Source: Liolophura sinensis (taxonomy: Eukaryota; Mollusca; Polyplacophora; Chitonida; Chitonidae). Taken from it: 64,000 nt of DNA. Each line of letters starts with the position of its first letter. Position 1 is the first letter of the stretch. Where the stretch lies: the NCBI RefSeq assembly GCF_032854445.1, contig NC_088306.1:16151764-16215763 (forward strand). Direction: 5' to 3'. The notes under the pieces are model-generated. The model was not told the origin of the DNA and made no database searches. It saw only the letters and a program-made list of their open reading frames with translations. Position numbers and translations under genes: made by a program. Positions 11,901-22,800 of this stretch are shown here, in pieces.

Positions 11901-14900
11901 GTTTAGTGAACATTTGGATTGTATTATTATCAAATAAACGAACAGGATTTGAATAGATGATCGGTCATTTATTAAACCCCCTAAAACGCTTTGGTGTATT
12001 GAATTTAATACATATCACTAATTAATGTTTAATTAATTAATTAATAAAGGAAGCAAGACGTAATTAACATTTTAATGTTAACATTCATTAACACAACTCT
12101 TTAATCATTTATTTGGCCTTAAGAAAATTTTTCTGTTTCATAATACTTGTTTCGAAAAAGATATTTTGCGGGTGATCGCGAATTAAAAACGGTGCAACTC
12201 ATTATCTTTGACTTTTATTAACCTTAGAACACTAGCTGTCGCAAGAAGAAACACAGCGCCTCCTCGTAACAAGAGACGCTACACCCCCAGCACTGTCCAA
12301 AACGACGCATTGATTATACGCTATGCCCGTACCCAGGTAAGCTCCAGTGTGACATAATAAATCTCGTTGATTATATTAGTATGGTCGTATTGTACTGAGA
12401 TACGAACAGTTTTGCGTCACGATTTGCTTAGCGAAGCGACAGCCGAGCCAAATGAAACCGAACTCTGTCCCTCGAAATGCTATCACGTCAGCATGCAGCC
12501 ATTTACGAAATCTGATCCGTTAATGTAAACATAAAGTCAGCCAGTAGAGCTGAAACAATTAATAAAGTAGTATTCCAGAAATGTTCTAAAAATATTTTTA
12601 AAATTCTATACCGCTTATCTATAGTACCCAGCCACTCATTTGGTGACGCCATTTTGCCATGTTATAGCCATTTAGAGTGACGTCACAAAACCTAGGAGCT
12701 CTCCCGTACCATTGGTATTAAACAATGTGACAATGAGAAACCACAAACAAAAACGCATGATACCCAACCAGAGAGTACTAGTATCAGCTCTGTTCCGTGC
12801 TCAAAGGGCCGATGTTTCTATTACTTCGGTCAGTCAGGCTCGGTCAGGCGTTGTATTTTAGCGGTCCGGCTCGTCCGGCATGGGTATAAGCATTTGGCCT
12901 AGGTAGCAGGACCTTCTGGTTGTCATTCTCATTCAGATTTTGGGAAGATATTTTCGTAATAAATCTGACTTTGTCACAATATTTTGCTTCAAGTAAGGAT
13001 CCTCTCGAGGCGGTTTTCTTGCCAGCTCACCCTGACAAGTTATTGCATTATCCTGCCCAACATGTACGCATTGTCACATGGGCAGTTGTTTTTAGTTCCC
13101 TGCTTATACATGTGTTTCCCAAAATGCATCAGTTTACACTTAAACTAACCGAAAAATCCAATTCATTGCATCTATATCTGTCTATTCACTATAAGAAACC
13201 ACACTGACAATCGAAAGCTAATAGGTTTTTTGATGTAACAGCTAATTATCATAGGACGCTTTGAGCGCTAGTAATTGGCCAGGTTCATAGGGGCTTCAAC
13301 AACATGGCAGCTCGGAGAGAATTGTCCGACTGTGCCATATCCGCAATACTGAACTTTATCTTCTCGGTTTTTAAGACTTTACTGAATGTTTTACATATTT
13401 TTCTGTGATAACTGTGTCCTATATACTTTTACTATGTGTATATAGTGGCAGACATTATGTCCACTTTAAGACATTTTAAACACTATACTACATGTATTTA
13501 CAATTTTCGGCTCCTTCCTAAGCTTCATTCCAACTCTTCATTCCTGGTTAAACACGTACGCTGAAAATTATGCGATCATCTTAACATAGCCATCAATAAA
13601 CGTTTTCCTCCAGACATGTCAAGTCACAATATAAATCGTTTAACACCGCTTTCATTTCTTGACTTTACCAGCGTATGTTAAAATTAAATGATGTACTTGA
13701 CACACTTGAAATATACGCATTTTGTTGTTAATATTTGCTCTTGGTAGAAACTTTACGCGTGTACAAAGAAGACGGAAATGTTTCGGCCGCTCTGTTTGTA
13801 TCAACTCCAAAACATGATGTTTATTTATTTGACTGGTGTTTAGCGCCGTACTCAAAGACATTTCACAAATACTACGGCGACCAGCATGATGGTGGGAGGA
13901 AACCGGACAGAGCCCACCAAGACTTGATGAGAAGTAAGATAATCGTCGGTACAAGCACCTGTGTTTTTCCGATGGGGAACGGTAGTAAAATGTGCAATTT
14001 GAACTACAAGGAAAGGAATGTAAAATTTCCCTCATTTTAGTTTAAATGTCAACAAAAGCCTTGGGTTCCGTTGTTCAAAACTCGTTTAACACTTAATGCC
14101 AGATTTAACATTAAGCCTAGACTTCAATTTAGTACTTAGCCCAAAAACAAAAGAGTTATAGTATATTCAATATGAACTATCAATCTGCTGCTGTTATACT
14201 TTAACTTTGGACAACTGCATTGCCTGGTGAATTCGGCTGAAATTTAAATATAAAAAGTGATTAATACCAGTATTAGCTTATACACTTTCGAACAGCTCGA
14301 ACAGCTGTAGAATAAATTAAAACTTTAAGGCATAAAATCATTATTACTACAAACATAGCAGCAGTAATTTCCTTACCAGTGCAAAAACCCTGAAAATAAA
14401 TTTCCTCGATTTTTGTGCTCATGCTGGTTGATATGAATCCCAATGCTGCCAACAAACCAGACGCAACCAGCAACGCCCTCTCGTGGAAAATGTCGCCAAG
14501 TCCCAAGATAAAGACCGCAGCTTAAATCAAAAAGACCACGGCACATTTTCATACAGGTTGTAAAGATTTTATAACCGTGTTACCGCTTACGTTAATAGCG
14601 ATTTCTGAATTGAGATGGTATAACTCTGATAAGGTCATTTACCAGAATATTTAGGTACTGTAGAGAACGTCATGATGAAAAAATTTTGAATACTGGCGCG
14701 GGGACACGAATTGATATTCGTACTGGTAATTTATCATGCCTGGATCTTACATTTTGTTCTGCTAACATAAATGCTGGCTATTCTTGGTCTGTGGATCAAC
14801 TGTCACATTGTGCCAGCGACTATTATCCCACCCATGTTCGCATTGGTAAGCCGTTATGTAACAACTTCACTGATAGGCTGTCAAGATGGAAAACTGAAGA

Positions 14901-17143
14901 TGCAGATTGGAGTTCTTTTAAGCCTTCACTAAGTAAAGGTTCGAAAACCAAATTAGTTAGTGAAAATTTGGATGAGTTTAATGATGCAATTTTAGGTTAC
15001 ATTTCCAGAGCAGCTAAAAGCAGTATGCCGAAGTCATTAGGAAGACCTTGTCCAAAACCTCCTGTACCCTGGCAAAAAAAAAGCAAAGGTCTTCTTTCCC
15101 CATTACAGAGTGGGTTTAGACGGAAACGACGGACAACAGAACATGTTGTTAGACTAGAATCTGATATTAAGAATGGTTTGTTAAATAAGGAATATGTTTT
15201 AGCAGTTTTCTTAGATGTCGAGAAGGCGTACGATATGGTGTGGAGAAGAGGGGTGCTGAAGAAAATGGCAGAGATGGGTTTGGGGGGGGGGGGGGGGGGG
15301 GTAAAGGTATTGGCATGGGTGAGAAACTTTGTGTCTAATAGACAAATATCTGTTCGTGTAGGTAAAGAATTTTCAAACCCTACTACATCTCCAGTAATGT
15401 AGTATAGATTTACTCTTGCAATTAAGCGTGGCGTGCTTCATCCCTTTTCAGGGCTTGGAAAACCCCAAATTCATGATTTCACTCAATCACTTTCACTCAC
15501 TTGACCGAGGAAGCCGCTTACCCGATAGACACATTCCAATCCCAGCAAAGGAGAGTATAAGTGCGGCTTGCGATGTGGACGCGTCGTACACGTCAATGAC
15601 TTCCACCAGGAGAATCCCCAGGGATCTGTACACACCCACCCCCAGGAATACGACAACCAGGCCCGCTGGAAAACATTCATTAGGCTTATTATGACGTTAT
15701 GAAACAAGAATGAATGAATGAATGAATGTATGAATGTATGAATGTATGTATGTATGTATGTATGTATGTATGTATGTATGTATGTCGTCAACTAAAGTAT
15801 CACACCAAAGACACCAAACTTGGCACCCCACCCAGTCACGTTACATTGACACCGGGTCAACCAGGCATGTTTCCTTTCTCTCTCAGTGCTAAGAAGTCTT
15901 CGTGAATAGTTTAATAGGTAATAAGATCTAAAAATAAAAAAGTACCGCGACAATGGGAGCTGGAAAACATTTGCATGACAGCAGTTTATTGTAGTCGTGT
16001 TGTGTAAAACAAGATGTCCGAGTGAACTCCTCTAAGGTACTCACGTCTAGACATACGACAAAGTCGGCTTCAGGTGAAAAATGGTAACTAGGGTATAGTA
16101 ACAGTTTGGTTTAACGCCTGAGTAAAAATCGTTCGTATATTTACTTTTGAACATTATGCCTATTGGAAAAGCTTCATTAGCTGCATCGGGACAACGCAAC
16201 AACAGACAGCAATTAACTGACATTTGGCTCTGTGAAACAAGATATAATGAAAATAATTTATCTAGCTACTGATATATTTTTGTTTTAGATAGAGAACATT
16301 TTTTTTTGCACAAGAGTTTTTACTCTGTTTACTGTTGTTTTTGTATTAGACAGAGATAGATTTTCTTTACCATGGAAAGAAATATTTCCATCTCTCATTT
16401 CATAGATGTTGACATCGTGGATCTCTTTCTGGTACAAAAACAAAAGGGACACTCTGCTCTGTTTCTTTACAAGCTGAATGTCAAGTGAACATATAATCCG
16501 TTTCAAGCCCGAGGATATGAACAGAAATAACGATGTCTTTAACAGCAACAGTTCACGCAGATATTAAAAGATCACGCAAAGTTACAATGTCCTACATAAC
16601 CATCGTCATTTTTTGAAATTATCATTATTTAACACAACAGGGCAGTTTTAAGTGGAACTCTTTTATCATTAAAGGTAACAACAGTACTATCGTGTCATGT
16701 GAATGTGAAAAATGTTAGGTAACCTTTGTTGACATTAATTTACTGATCACCTGTCTCACCCTTTTCCAGAGGCACAGATGACACCTTTTTCCTTTAGGAA
16801 CTTCTCAAGTTCTCAAACATTCAGATTCTCAATCCTATTTATTATTCCTCCACTCTAAATTACTTTTTATGATACTTTTCCCAGACGCCCAGGTTGTAGT
16901 GAATGTGATCAAAAATAGTTGCCCAACATTTTACAAATAGTTTACAAATAAATGCCAGTAATTTCCATATTATGTTGAATTCCTATAAAGAGATTGAAAG
17001 TGGAAACCATACGGTATATTAGGACACCTACCAAAGGCTATCACCCACGCCCATCCTCTGTCCTGATTGGTTATATGGCCTTTGATCCTGTCTTCACTTT
17101 TTGTCGTAAATCGGCTAACCTTTTCACTTGTACTGGAAGCCAT
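8767..17143 (-). CDS. Gene B: SLC16/MCT-like transporter, complete
   Basis: Five coding exons (17032-17143, 15522-15665, 14377-14520, 10343-11398, 8767-8933) give a 540-residue protein, a normal length for the family. Predicted 12-helix plasma-membrane symporter; substrate unknown. Visible landmarks: QDRGWAWVIAF (27-37) at the start of helix 1; Arg51 at the Lys38 position of MCT1; YFKKRFSLAMG (151-161), the conserved helix 5 motif; a cytoplasmic loop of about 125 residues (212-336); and GGADLVGR in helix 8 with the Asp/Arg pair known to be needed for transport in MCT1. The C-terminus is short and basic (KRRRNLVESSDD). The start is firm: an in-frame TGA lies 18 nt upstream of the ATG. Compared with gene C, the intron after RYKQ is absent. 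It is divergent from C, so the roughly 2.6-kb gap may be a shared control region. Subfamily (MCT9/12/14-like orphan?) is a guess. Confidence 0.92.
9180..10300. repeat. 30/31-bp minisatellite in gene B last intron
   Basis: Roughly 37 units of the type TGTGCTTTACATTTATATTT plus ATCCCCACC. Units alternate between 30 and 31 bp (CCC or CCCC), shifting frame along the array. No stop falls in any plus frame for over 1.1 kb, giving three overlapping Cys/Leu/Tyr/Ile-rich frames of 380-411 codons. They share one DNA repeat in three frames and are not proteins. The array fills the intron between 8934 and 10342. Confidence 0.93.
10343..11398 (-). CDS. Gene B exon 4: helices 4-11, fused equivalent of gene C exons 4+5
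   Basis: A 1056-nt exon with acceptor atttccag and donor gtaagt. It encodes residues 134-486, from GASMQTGL through the central loop to NFITGIANMTGNAILG. It is open across the position where gene C has an intron (after RYKQ). Confidence 0.93.
11460..11611 (-). other. Intron 3 segment conserved with gene C
   Basis: The minus strand aligns by eye over about 150 nt with 23911-24062 of gene C, for example AATCTGCTGCAATAA, CATCACTCAGACAACAGA and TTCTGTTAGTC. This suggests a fairly recent duplication, gene conversion or a constrained element. Confidence 0.75.
11800..11838. repeat. 12-bp tandem repeat
   Basis: Four head-to-tail copies of about TACCGACGGCTT in gene B intron 3. Confidence 0.8.
11839..14376 (-). 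other. Gene B intron 3, remainder
   Basis: About 2.5 kb of intron. Apart from the SINE at 13.8 kb I recognise nothing; 12.2-12.9 kb has unusually many CpG-containing words and could be an old unrecognised element. Confidence 0.45.
13816..13920 (-). mobile_element. SINE 3' half
   Basis: Reversed tail and body: TTTATTTATTTGACTGGTGT, TTAGCGCCGTACTCAAAGAC, GACCAGCATGATGGTGGGAG, GAAACCGGACAGAGCCC. The head is missing. Confidence 0.85.
14377..14520 (-). CDS. Gene B exon 3
   Basis: 144 nt, acceptor atttaag, donor gtaagg. It encodes GLGDIFHERALLVASGLLAA and ends QGFCTG. Same length and phases as in A and C. Confidence 0.92.
14686..15402 (+). mobile_element. Jockey-like non-LTR retrotransposon fragment
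   Basis: An open frame of 238 codons antisense in gene B intron 2. The first part (LDLTFCSANINAGYSWSVDQ then HCASDYYPTHV) resembles the C-terminal end of an apurinic-type endonuclease. The second (LLSPLQSGFRRKRRTTEHVV, later VFLDVEKAYDMVW and WVRNFVSNRQISVRVG) is the N-terminal half of a Jockey-clade reverse transcriptase, with the first catalytic-region Asp in FLDVEKAYD. The linker between them is far too short, so an internal deletion is likely, and the YxDD part is missing. A run of 20 G inside the RT part adds six Gly codons. Dead element. Confidence 0.85.
15282..15301 (+). repeat. Run of 20 G
   Basis: A homopolymer inside the retrotransposon fragment. It is able to form a G-quadruplex and is prone to length error in sequencing. 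Confidence 0.95.
15522..15665 (-). CDS. Gene B exon 2
   Basis: 144 nt, acceptor ttttccag, donor gtaagc. It encodes AGLVVVFLGVGVYRSLGILL and LSFAGIGMCLS: helix 1 and the start of helix 2. Confidence 0.92.
15705..15785. repeat. Tetranucleotide microsatellite
   Basis: GAATGAAT units change into ATGT/GTAT units; the boundary with the next SINE fragment is immediate. Confidence 0.95.
15790..15895 (-). mobile_element. Fragment of second SINE family
   Basis: ACACCAAACTTGGCACCCCA, CCCAGTCACGTTACATTG and ACACCGGGTCAACCAG are the reverse of the block at 26.16-26.24 kb (GACTGGTTGACCCAGTG, AATGTGACTGGGTGGGGTGT). Confidence 0.75.
15896..17031 (-). other. Gene B intron 1, 5' part
   Basis: About 1.1 kb with no feature that I recognise. 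Confidence 0.5.
17032..17143 (-). CDS. Gene B exon 1 with start codon
   Basis: 112 nt, encoding 37 residues plus one base, ending QDRGWAWVIAF before donor gtaggt. An in-frame TGA at 17159-17161 fixes the ATG. Same length as gene C exon 1. Confidence 0.9.
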
Positions 17144-17993
17144 TGTGTTTTCTGATGTTCAAGTATTCAGACGACCTGAGCAATAGCCTTTCTATAGTCA
17201 GTGATTTATGCAAGGCACAAACTGATACCCTAAAGGTCGTTGTTATCTTACTGACTGCGTGCGGTCGCTTGCCAACCTCCCCCTGCCCAATAGCCTAGTG
17301 AATAACAACGCATACATATATCTATATGTCCCTGGATGTCTCTCTGTCATCATGGCCGCTATTTCCTCTACTATTCTTATAAGAACAACAACAACGACTT
17401 CTGTAGCTCATTGTACAGCAAGGTTACATCTGTAGCTAGAGTTGCCATGTGTAAGAGGGGATAGGTAAACTCGTGAGGTCGTGTGCACGAAGATAACAAA
17501 CTGTTATATCGTTGTGACCTGTGATCATAGCCTACTGACCCACACGGGTGCAGGTGTATGTGTATTTACTGGCGGCTATCCGGGACATCGCCTGGTCAGT
17601 AGGCTGAAGCTTATCAGTTAATCTCTGATATTCAGGGGTCGAATCCAGCTATCGACGATTCGGTTGCGTCTCAGGATTGAATCCAGGTGCATGTTGACCG
17701 TGCAACTGATGCGTGTTTTTTCTTCTGTGACGCCGGAGGCGGCAGGTTACACCGGCCATTTCGTATGCCTCCATATAGGCCTAAGAACATGAACATTACT
17801 AATGTTCAGCGTTAAGCCGAATTCCAAAACACACTTGTCACCTTCGCTTAAAAATTAAATATGGAAATAGGGATTGAACGGGGCTGTTGCTTACTCTGTT
17901 AAGTATAGCATTCGTCATCATTGTTCGTTTGATACACATACACCACCAACGAAAAACTGAAAATTCTTGAGCATGCCCCATTTTGGAGGTATC

Positions 17994-18198
17994 CATGTCC
18001 CTGTGAGTTCAAGTCAAACTCATGCTAGCTTCCTCTCCGCCCGGATATGCATGTAAAGATCTTTCAGCAACCTGCGGATGGTCATAGGTTTCACCCGGGC
18101 TCTGCCCGTTTTCCTCCCACCATAATGCTGGCCGCTGAGATGTAAGTGAAATAGTCTTGAGTGAAATATTCTTGAGTCAAATAAATGAATAAATAAAG
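17994..18198 (+). mobile_element. SINE, nearly full body and tail
   Basis: The B-box-like GTGAGTTCAAGTCAAACTC is followed by TTTCAGCAACCTGCGGATGG, CCCGGGCTCTGCCCG, CACCATAATGCTGGCCGC and GTGAAATATTCTTGAGTCAA, then an AAATAAATGAATAAATAAA tail. Confidence 0.88.
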
Positions 18199-18619
18199 TT
18201 AAAAAGTCTTAAATATTCTTCTGGTGTGTAAACTGTTACGTATACTAAACACATTACTCTCGTCATCTTGTCTGAAAATAACGATAAAAAGAGAAAGAGC
18301 AACGTCGACTTGCACGAAACTTTCTTAGCGTTTCAAGGTTGTGATTACCATGACATCGTGATGGTAGTTTGATGGTTTTGATTGTCGAAATGTGAAATAT
18401 GACATTAAATTGAACTGGGCACTTCCAATGTGTGTTAAACTGTAGCTTTTTCAACTGTTGGTGTCATACACTACATATTAGCCTTCATGTTATGCAAACT
18501 GTTGATTGTCAAAAATCGTTTGGTGCAATTTCCACCACTACCTCGATCCCTAAATGTAGTCATTTCACAAACTTTCCCTAAACTTTACTTGCGGTTTCTA
18601 AACTCGCTGATGGATCATT

Positions 18620-18795
18620 GTCCTAACATAGCCCACCCTGACGAAGGGTTTTAACATATTCGACTGTCATAGGTCTTAACATATCAGTCTCTGACGAAGG
18701 TCTTAACATATCCAACTCTCACGAAGGTCTTAACATATCCGACTCTCACGAAGGGTCTTAACATATCCGACTCTGACGAAGGGTTTTAACCCTAT
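18620..18795. repeat. 26-27-bp minisatellite upstream of gene C
   Basis: Six or so copies of CTTAACATATCCGACTCTCA plus CGAAGG. It lies in the B/C intergenic region. Confidence 0.88.
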
Positions 18796-19447
18796 TAGCA
18801 GCGTTCGTGATGGACTTTTTAGATTGTCAGCTTCAACAAAAAAAGGAGTTTTGGTATATTAGCTATTGAACAACTGCGAGATGTTGACAGTGTTGTTTTT
18901 GTTTTGTTTTTTTTTTTCTTTGTTTTTTTTTTTATTTAATTGTCATCTTAAAGTAAAAGAAAGCTAACTTATGGAGACAAACAACTGAAAACTGTGCGAA
19001 AAAATACATTCATTTATTTTTTTTTAAATATTTTGAAGACCGTTGAAGGCATCAAATCATTTGAATTCTACGGTGGGCTTTATAAGCCATATTGACGCTG
19101 GTTAGAACTCTGATGTCACACCTGCCTTTTTTCCTGATTTTCCCCAGAAGGAAGAAATGTTTGAGAACATTAATTTAGTAATCTTTTACCCAGGGGTAAA
19201 AAGAGTTATTCCAATATTCTGTGTCGTGATTAGAGTTGAAAAATGGCGTGAAAATTCCTAAACTCTGATAGCATTGTCTGTAAAGCCCACCTTAGGAAAT
19301 CTAAAAAATAATAAATAAAAGTTTTACGTGGTCTATTAATTGATGCCCACGTCGACTTTTAGCGATCTAGCCTTGGCAGAAATCATTCACTAGAACTGAG
19401 CTGCCATCAAAGCAAATCTCCATCATCATATTATATGAGCCAGCAAC

Positions 19448-19568
19448 ATGCCGATGAGCATGAGTATCCCCCGGGCTGTGCCCGGTTTCCTCCCATCATA
19501 ATGCTGGCCGCCGTCGTATAAGTGAAATATTCTTGAGTACGGCGTGAAACACCTATCAAGTAAGTAAA
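19448..19568 (+). mobile_element. SINE 3' half just upstream of gene C
   Basis: CCCCCGGGCTGTGCCCGG, CATCATAATGCTGGCCGCCG, TCGTATAAGTGAAATATTCT, TGAGTACGGCGTGAAACACC. It ends about 200 bases before the gene C start, so it may lie in the promoter or 5' UTR. Confidence 0.88.
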
Positions 19569-19771
19569 GCATGTACGTGACATATTCTTTTGAAACTTAT
19601 GAACCCTTCAATGGGATTAGTATTCGGTAGCATGAGGATTATACGTGATATCGCATGTTTGCCTTGATCAGGTTGTTCCTTGATTCAGCCGTTAATGTTA
19701 CTTGTAAATACTGTAGATCCGTAATTTATGGTGTAGTGCTGTACAGAGCTAACCCTACCAAAAAATCTAAG

Positions 19772-19883
19772 ATGATGACCATGGCGGAAGAAAATCTGGC
19801 GAAGAGGACGGCGCTGAATCATGACGAGGCTCGATATGAACAGACGGGCCAGGACCATGGATGGGCATGGGTGGTCGCATTAG
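19772..19883 (+). CDS. Gene C exon 1
   Basis: Begins MMTMAEENLAKR and ends QDHGWAWVVAL before donor gtacat. ATGs at 19772, 19775 and 19781 are all possible; length parity with gene B favours the first. Confidence 0.85.
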
Positions 19884-22800
19884 GTACATGTAGAAGTTGG
19901 CTTCCTCGAACAGTAGTGAGTGATATTCCTTCATAAACCCTTCTTGATGATATGTCGTATGTGAGAAGGTCACCAGCAACATTCGGATGGTCGGGGGTTT
20001 TCCCCGGGCTCTATCCGGTTTTGTCACACCATAATGCTTGCAGCCTTCGTGTAAGTGAAATATTCTGGAGTTCGGCGGAAAACACCAAGCAAATAAACAA
20101 AAAAAATATTGATATGTGAAGAAAAGCTGGTCATGGCTGATTAGTCATGCACGGTGATTAGCTTTCATTGGCTAAGACATTTTGGGCGTTGGTTCAATCC
20201 CAGCTGAGGGCAGAGATTCCAAGACCTTCACAATTCTCGGGATCTTGATGACAACAAGAGGTCAACAGCGGTGGTAAACCTGCTGAGGTAGGGTCGAGCA
20301 TCATAATGACAGACACTTACTAGCTCGCTGTGTGGTTGAAAATATCGTGCCACATGTCACTGTCCAATGACTGACAGTTTTCTCCAGATAAACCTCTTTC
20401 ATCCGTCTATTTAAGTGTAATAATTAGAGCGTCCGCCTGAAAGTCAGGAGACCTGGGATCAAAACCGGGTCGGGTCATACGAAAGACTTTAAAACTTGTA
20501 CTTGCTGCTGCCTCGCTTGGCGTTCAGCGCTGAGTGTCTTTGGCATGATCCTTCAGCGGCCGCAGCACTTTGGCGGCTTGGGCTCGCTCTGCCACAAGAG
20601 TGGGTGAGTGAGTGCTCGGGGTTTAACGTCGTACTTAACAATTTTTCAGCCATATGACGACTAAGGAATTCTTAGAGTGTATGTAATGTGCCTCGTTGTT
20701 GCAGGACTGGATTTCCACTGCTCTTATGTGCTTCATCTAGTGCTGCTTACCTAGTAAGACGACTTACCGAAGTCAAGTAAGTCGCCCCGCCAGAGCCATT
20801 ATACTGATACGGGTCAACCAGTCGTTCCCCTATCCCCTTCATGCTGAACGCAATCCCTGCCACAAGAAAACACTATACATGTATGTACACACACCTTATC
20901 ATTCAAGTTTACGAGCCTTTCTACGTGATTCTATGGTAGATGGGCACCATCAACCCAATAATTTCCCCCCAAATTTGGTGATAGTTGTTGATAGAGGAGT
21001 ATCAGATATTTAATAGGTATTTTCAGATTCCTTGAGTCTAAATCTGTACCAGTGGTATATTTATTTATTTATTTATTTGATTGGTGTTTTACGCCGTACT
21101 CAAGAATATTTCACTTATGCGGCCAGCATTATGGTAGGTGGAAACCAGGCAGAGCCCAGGGGGAAACCCACGACCATCCGCAGGTTGCTGTCAGACCTTT
21201 CCCACGTCAGACCACGGCCTCACGCCGGAGAGGAAGCCAGCATGAGCTGGACTTGAACTCACAGCGACCGCCTTGGTGAGAGACTCCTGGGTTATTACGC
21301 TGCGCTAACGCGCTAATCAACTGAGCCACGGAGGCCACCACCAGTGGTATATATCAAGTGCTTATCTGTATTAATCCAAAAAATCCAAAATAAAAATAAA
21401 CTATTTATTCACGTTTTAGCTAATGAATATTAAGTTATTCAACAAGGCTGTGCCCACGAAAGACAGCATGAAAGTTTGAATAAGGCAAACGGTAGCGTTT
21501 CTGTTGAGTTGAAGGCAAAGCAGATCACCGCTCTTCGTGCGGCATATAAGAAAAAAGATGTTATTGCAGTTTAATCGACTGGGTATGGTAAAAGTCTTAT
21601 ATACTAGCTTATGCCTTGGGTCATCCAACATTGAGAACACAGCGAGGAACCCAAAATAACTATTGTCGTATCCCCTATTAATTGTGTTATGCAAAATAAA
21701 GTGGTAAGTGTGTAAATATGTTTAAATTGTTATGGTTCAGCTTGAGCTCGGACGGTGATGATTATAATAACCACAAACACCTATTAATAGAACACTGCCC
21801 AACAGTCCAGTAGGTTCACCATCACGATGTTGTTTAAATAAGGCCAAAGTAGTCATCTCAGATCAGCTGACGTAATGCACGAGCCTCGCTTTCGACGTCC
21901 CTGATGTAAAAAGCATGGCGCCCAAGTATATTAGAGATGTAATCTCAACGGAAGCAGTAGGTACATTTCTATTTTAGAATGACACTTTATGACTCCTCAT
22001 CGTCACATAACTGGAACATTGCACAAAAAAGCATAAGGAACAATGACGTGCAGAAAGGAAACCACCATTTCTTAGCAGGTACCTGTAAGAACTCTTGACG
22101 ATAGAAATAGCAACCTGGAGAAAGGAAACCGACATTTCTTAGCAAGTACCTTGTGGGCAAAGAAAACCAACATTTCTTGGGAGGTACAGGGCAGATCTCT
22201 TCACGTACAATAATTTGTCACCAGGTACCTGACGGACGGCTTGACGCAAAAGTTCCAGGAACAATGACGTGAAGAAAGGAAACCGCTATTTCTTAGCAGG
22301 TACTTGTCAGATCTCTTGACGTATTCGACTCATTCAGAGGTGTGTACATCCGCGTCTCGAAACTCCACTATTTTTGGATTTCTTTCAAATGATTCTTGAA
22401 GTTACATTTCAACATTGTTTATGTGTGTGTTTCAGCTGGTCTGCTTGCCGTCTTCCTGGCACTGGGCGTTTACAGGTCACTTGGAATCCTTCTGGTGGAA
22501 GTCATGGATGCCTTTGACGCGACAACTGCCGAAATGTCCTTCATCCTCTTCTGCGCTGGGATCGGCCAGTGTCTTTCTGGTGGGTGCATACAAAAGTCAG
22601 TTACCTCTTTACGCCACAGTCAGAAGATTTGCCGGGTACTTGGCGAATGGTGGTCGTTTACCTGATCAGACCTGATCAGACACGTAAGCAGCCGTCGCTT
22701 TGCTCTTCTGTAGAACTTTAAACACGAACGAACACAAGAGACCAATAGCTGTGAGTTCAAGTCCAGCTCATGCTGGTTTCCTCCCCGGTCAGCCATGGGA

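Larger units (their letters stand above)
17144..19771. promoter_or_regulatory. Head-to-head intergenic region of genes B and C
   Basis: About 2.6 kb between the two start codons; it must hold both 5' UTRs and promoters. It contains two plus-oriented SINEs and a 26-bp tandem array. No TATA or initiator call is offered. Shared regulation is inferred only from the arrangement. Confidence 0.5.
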
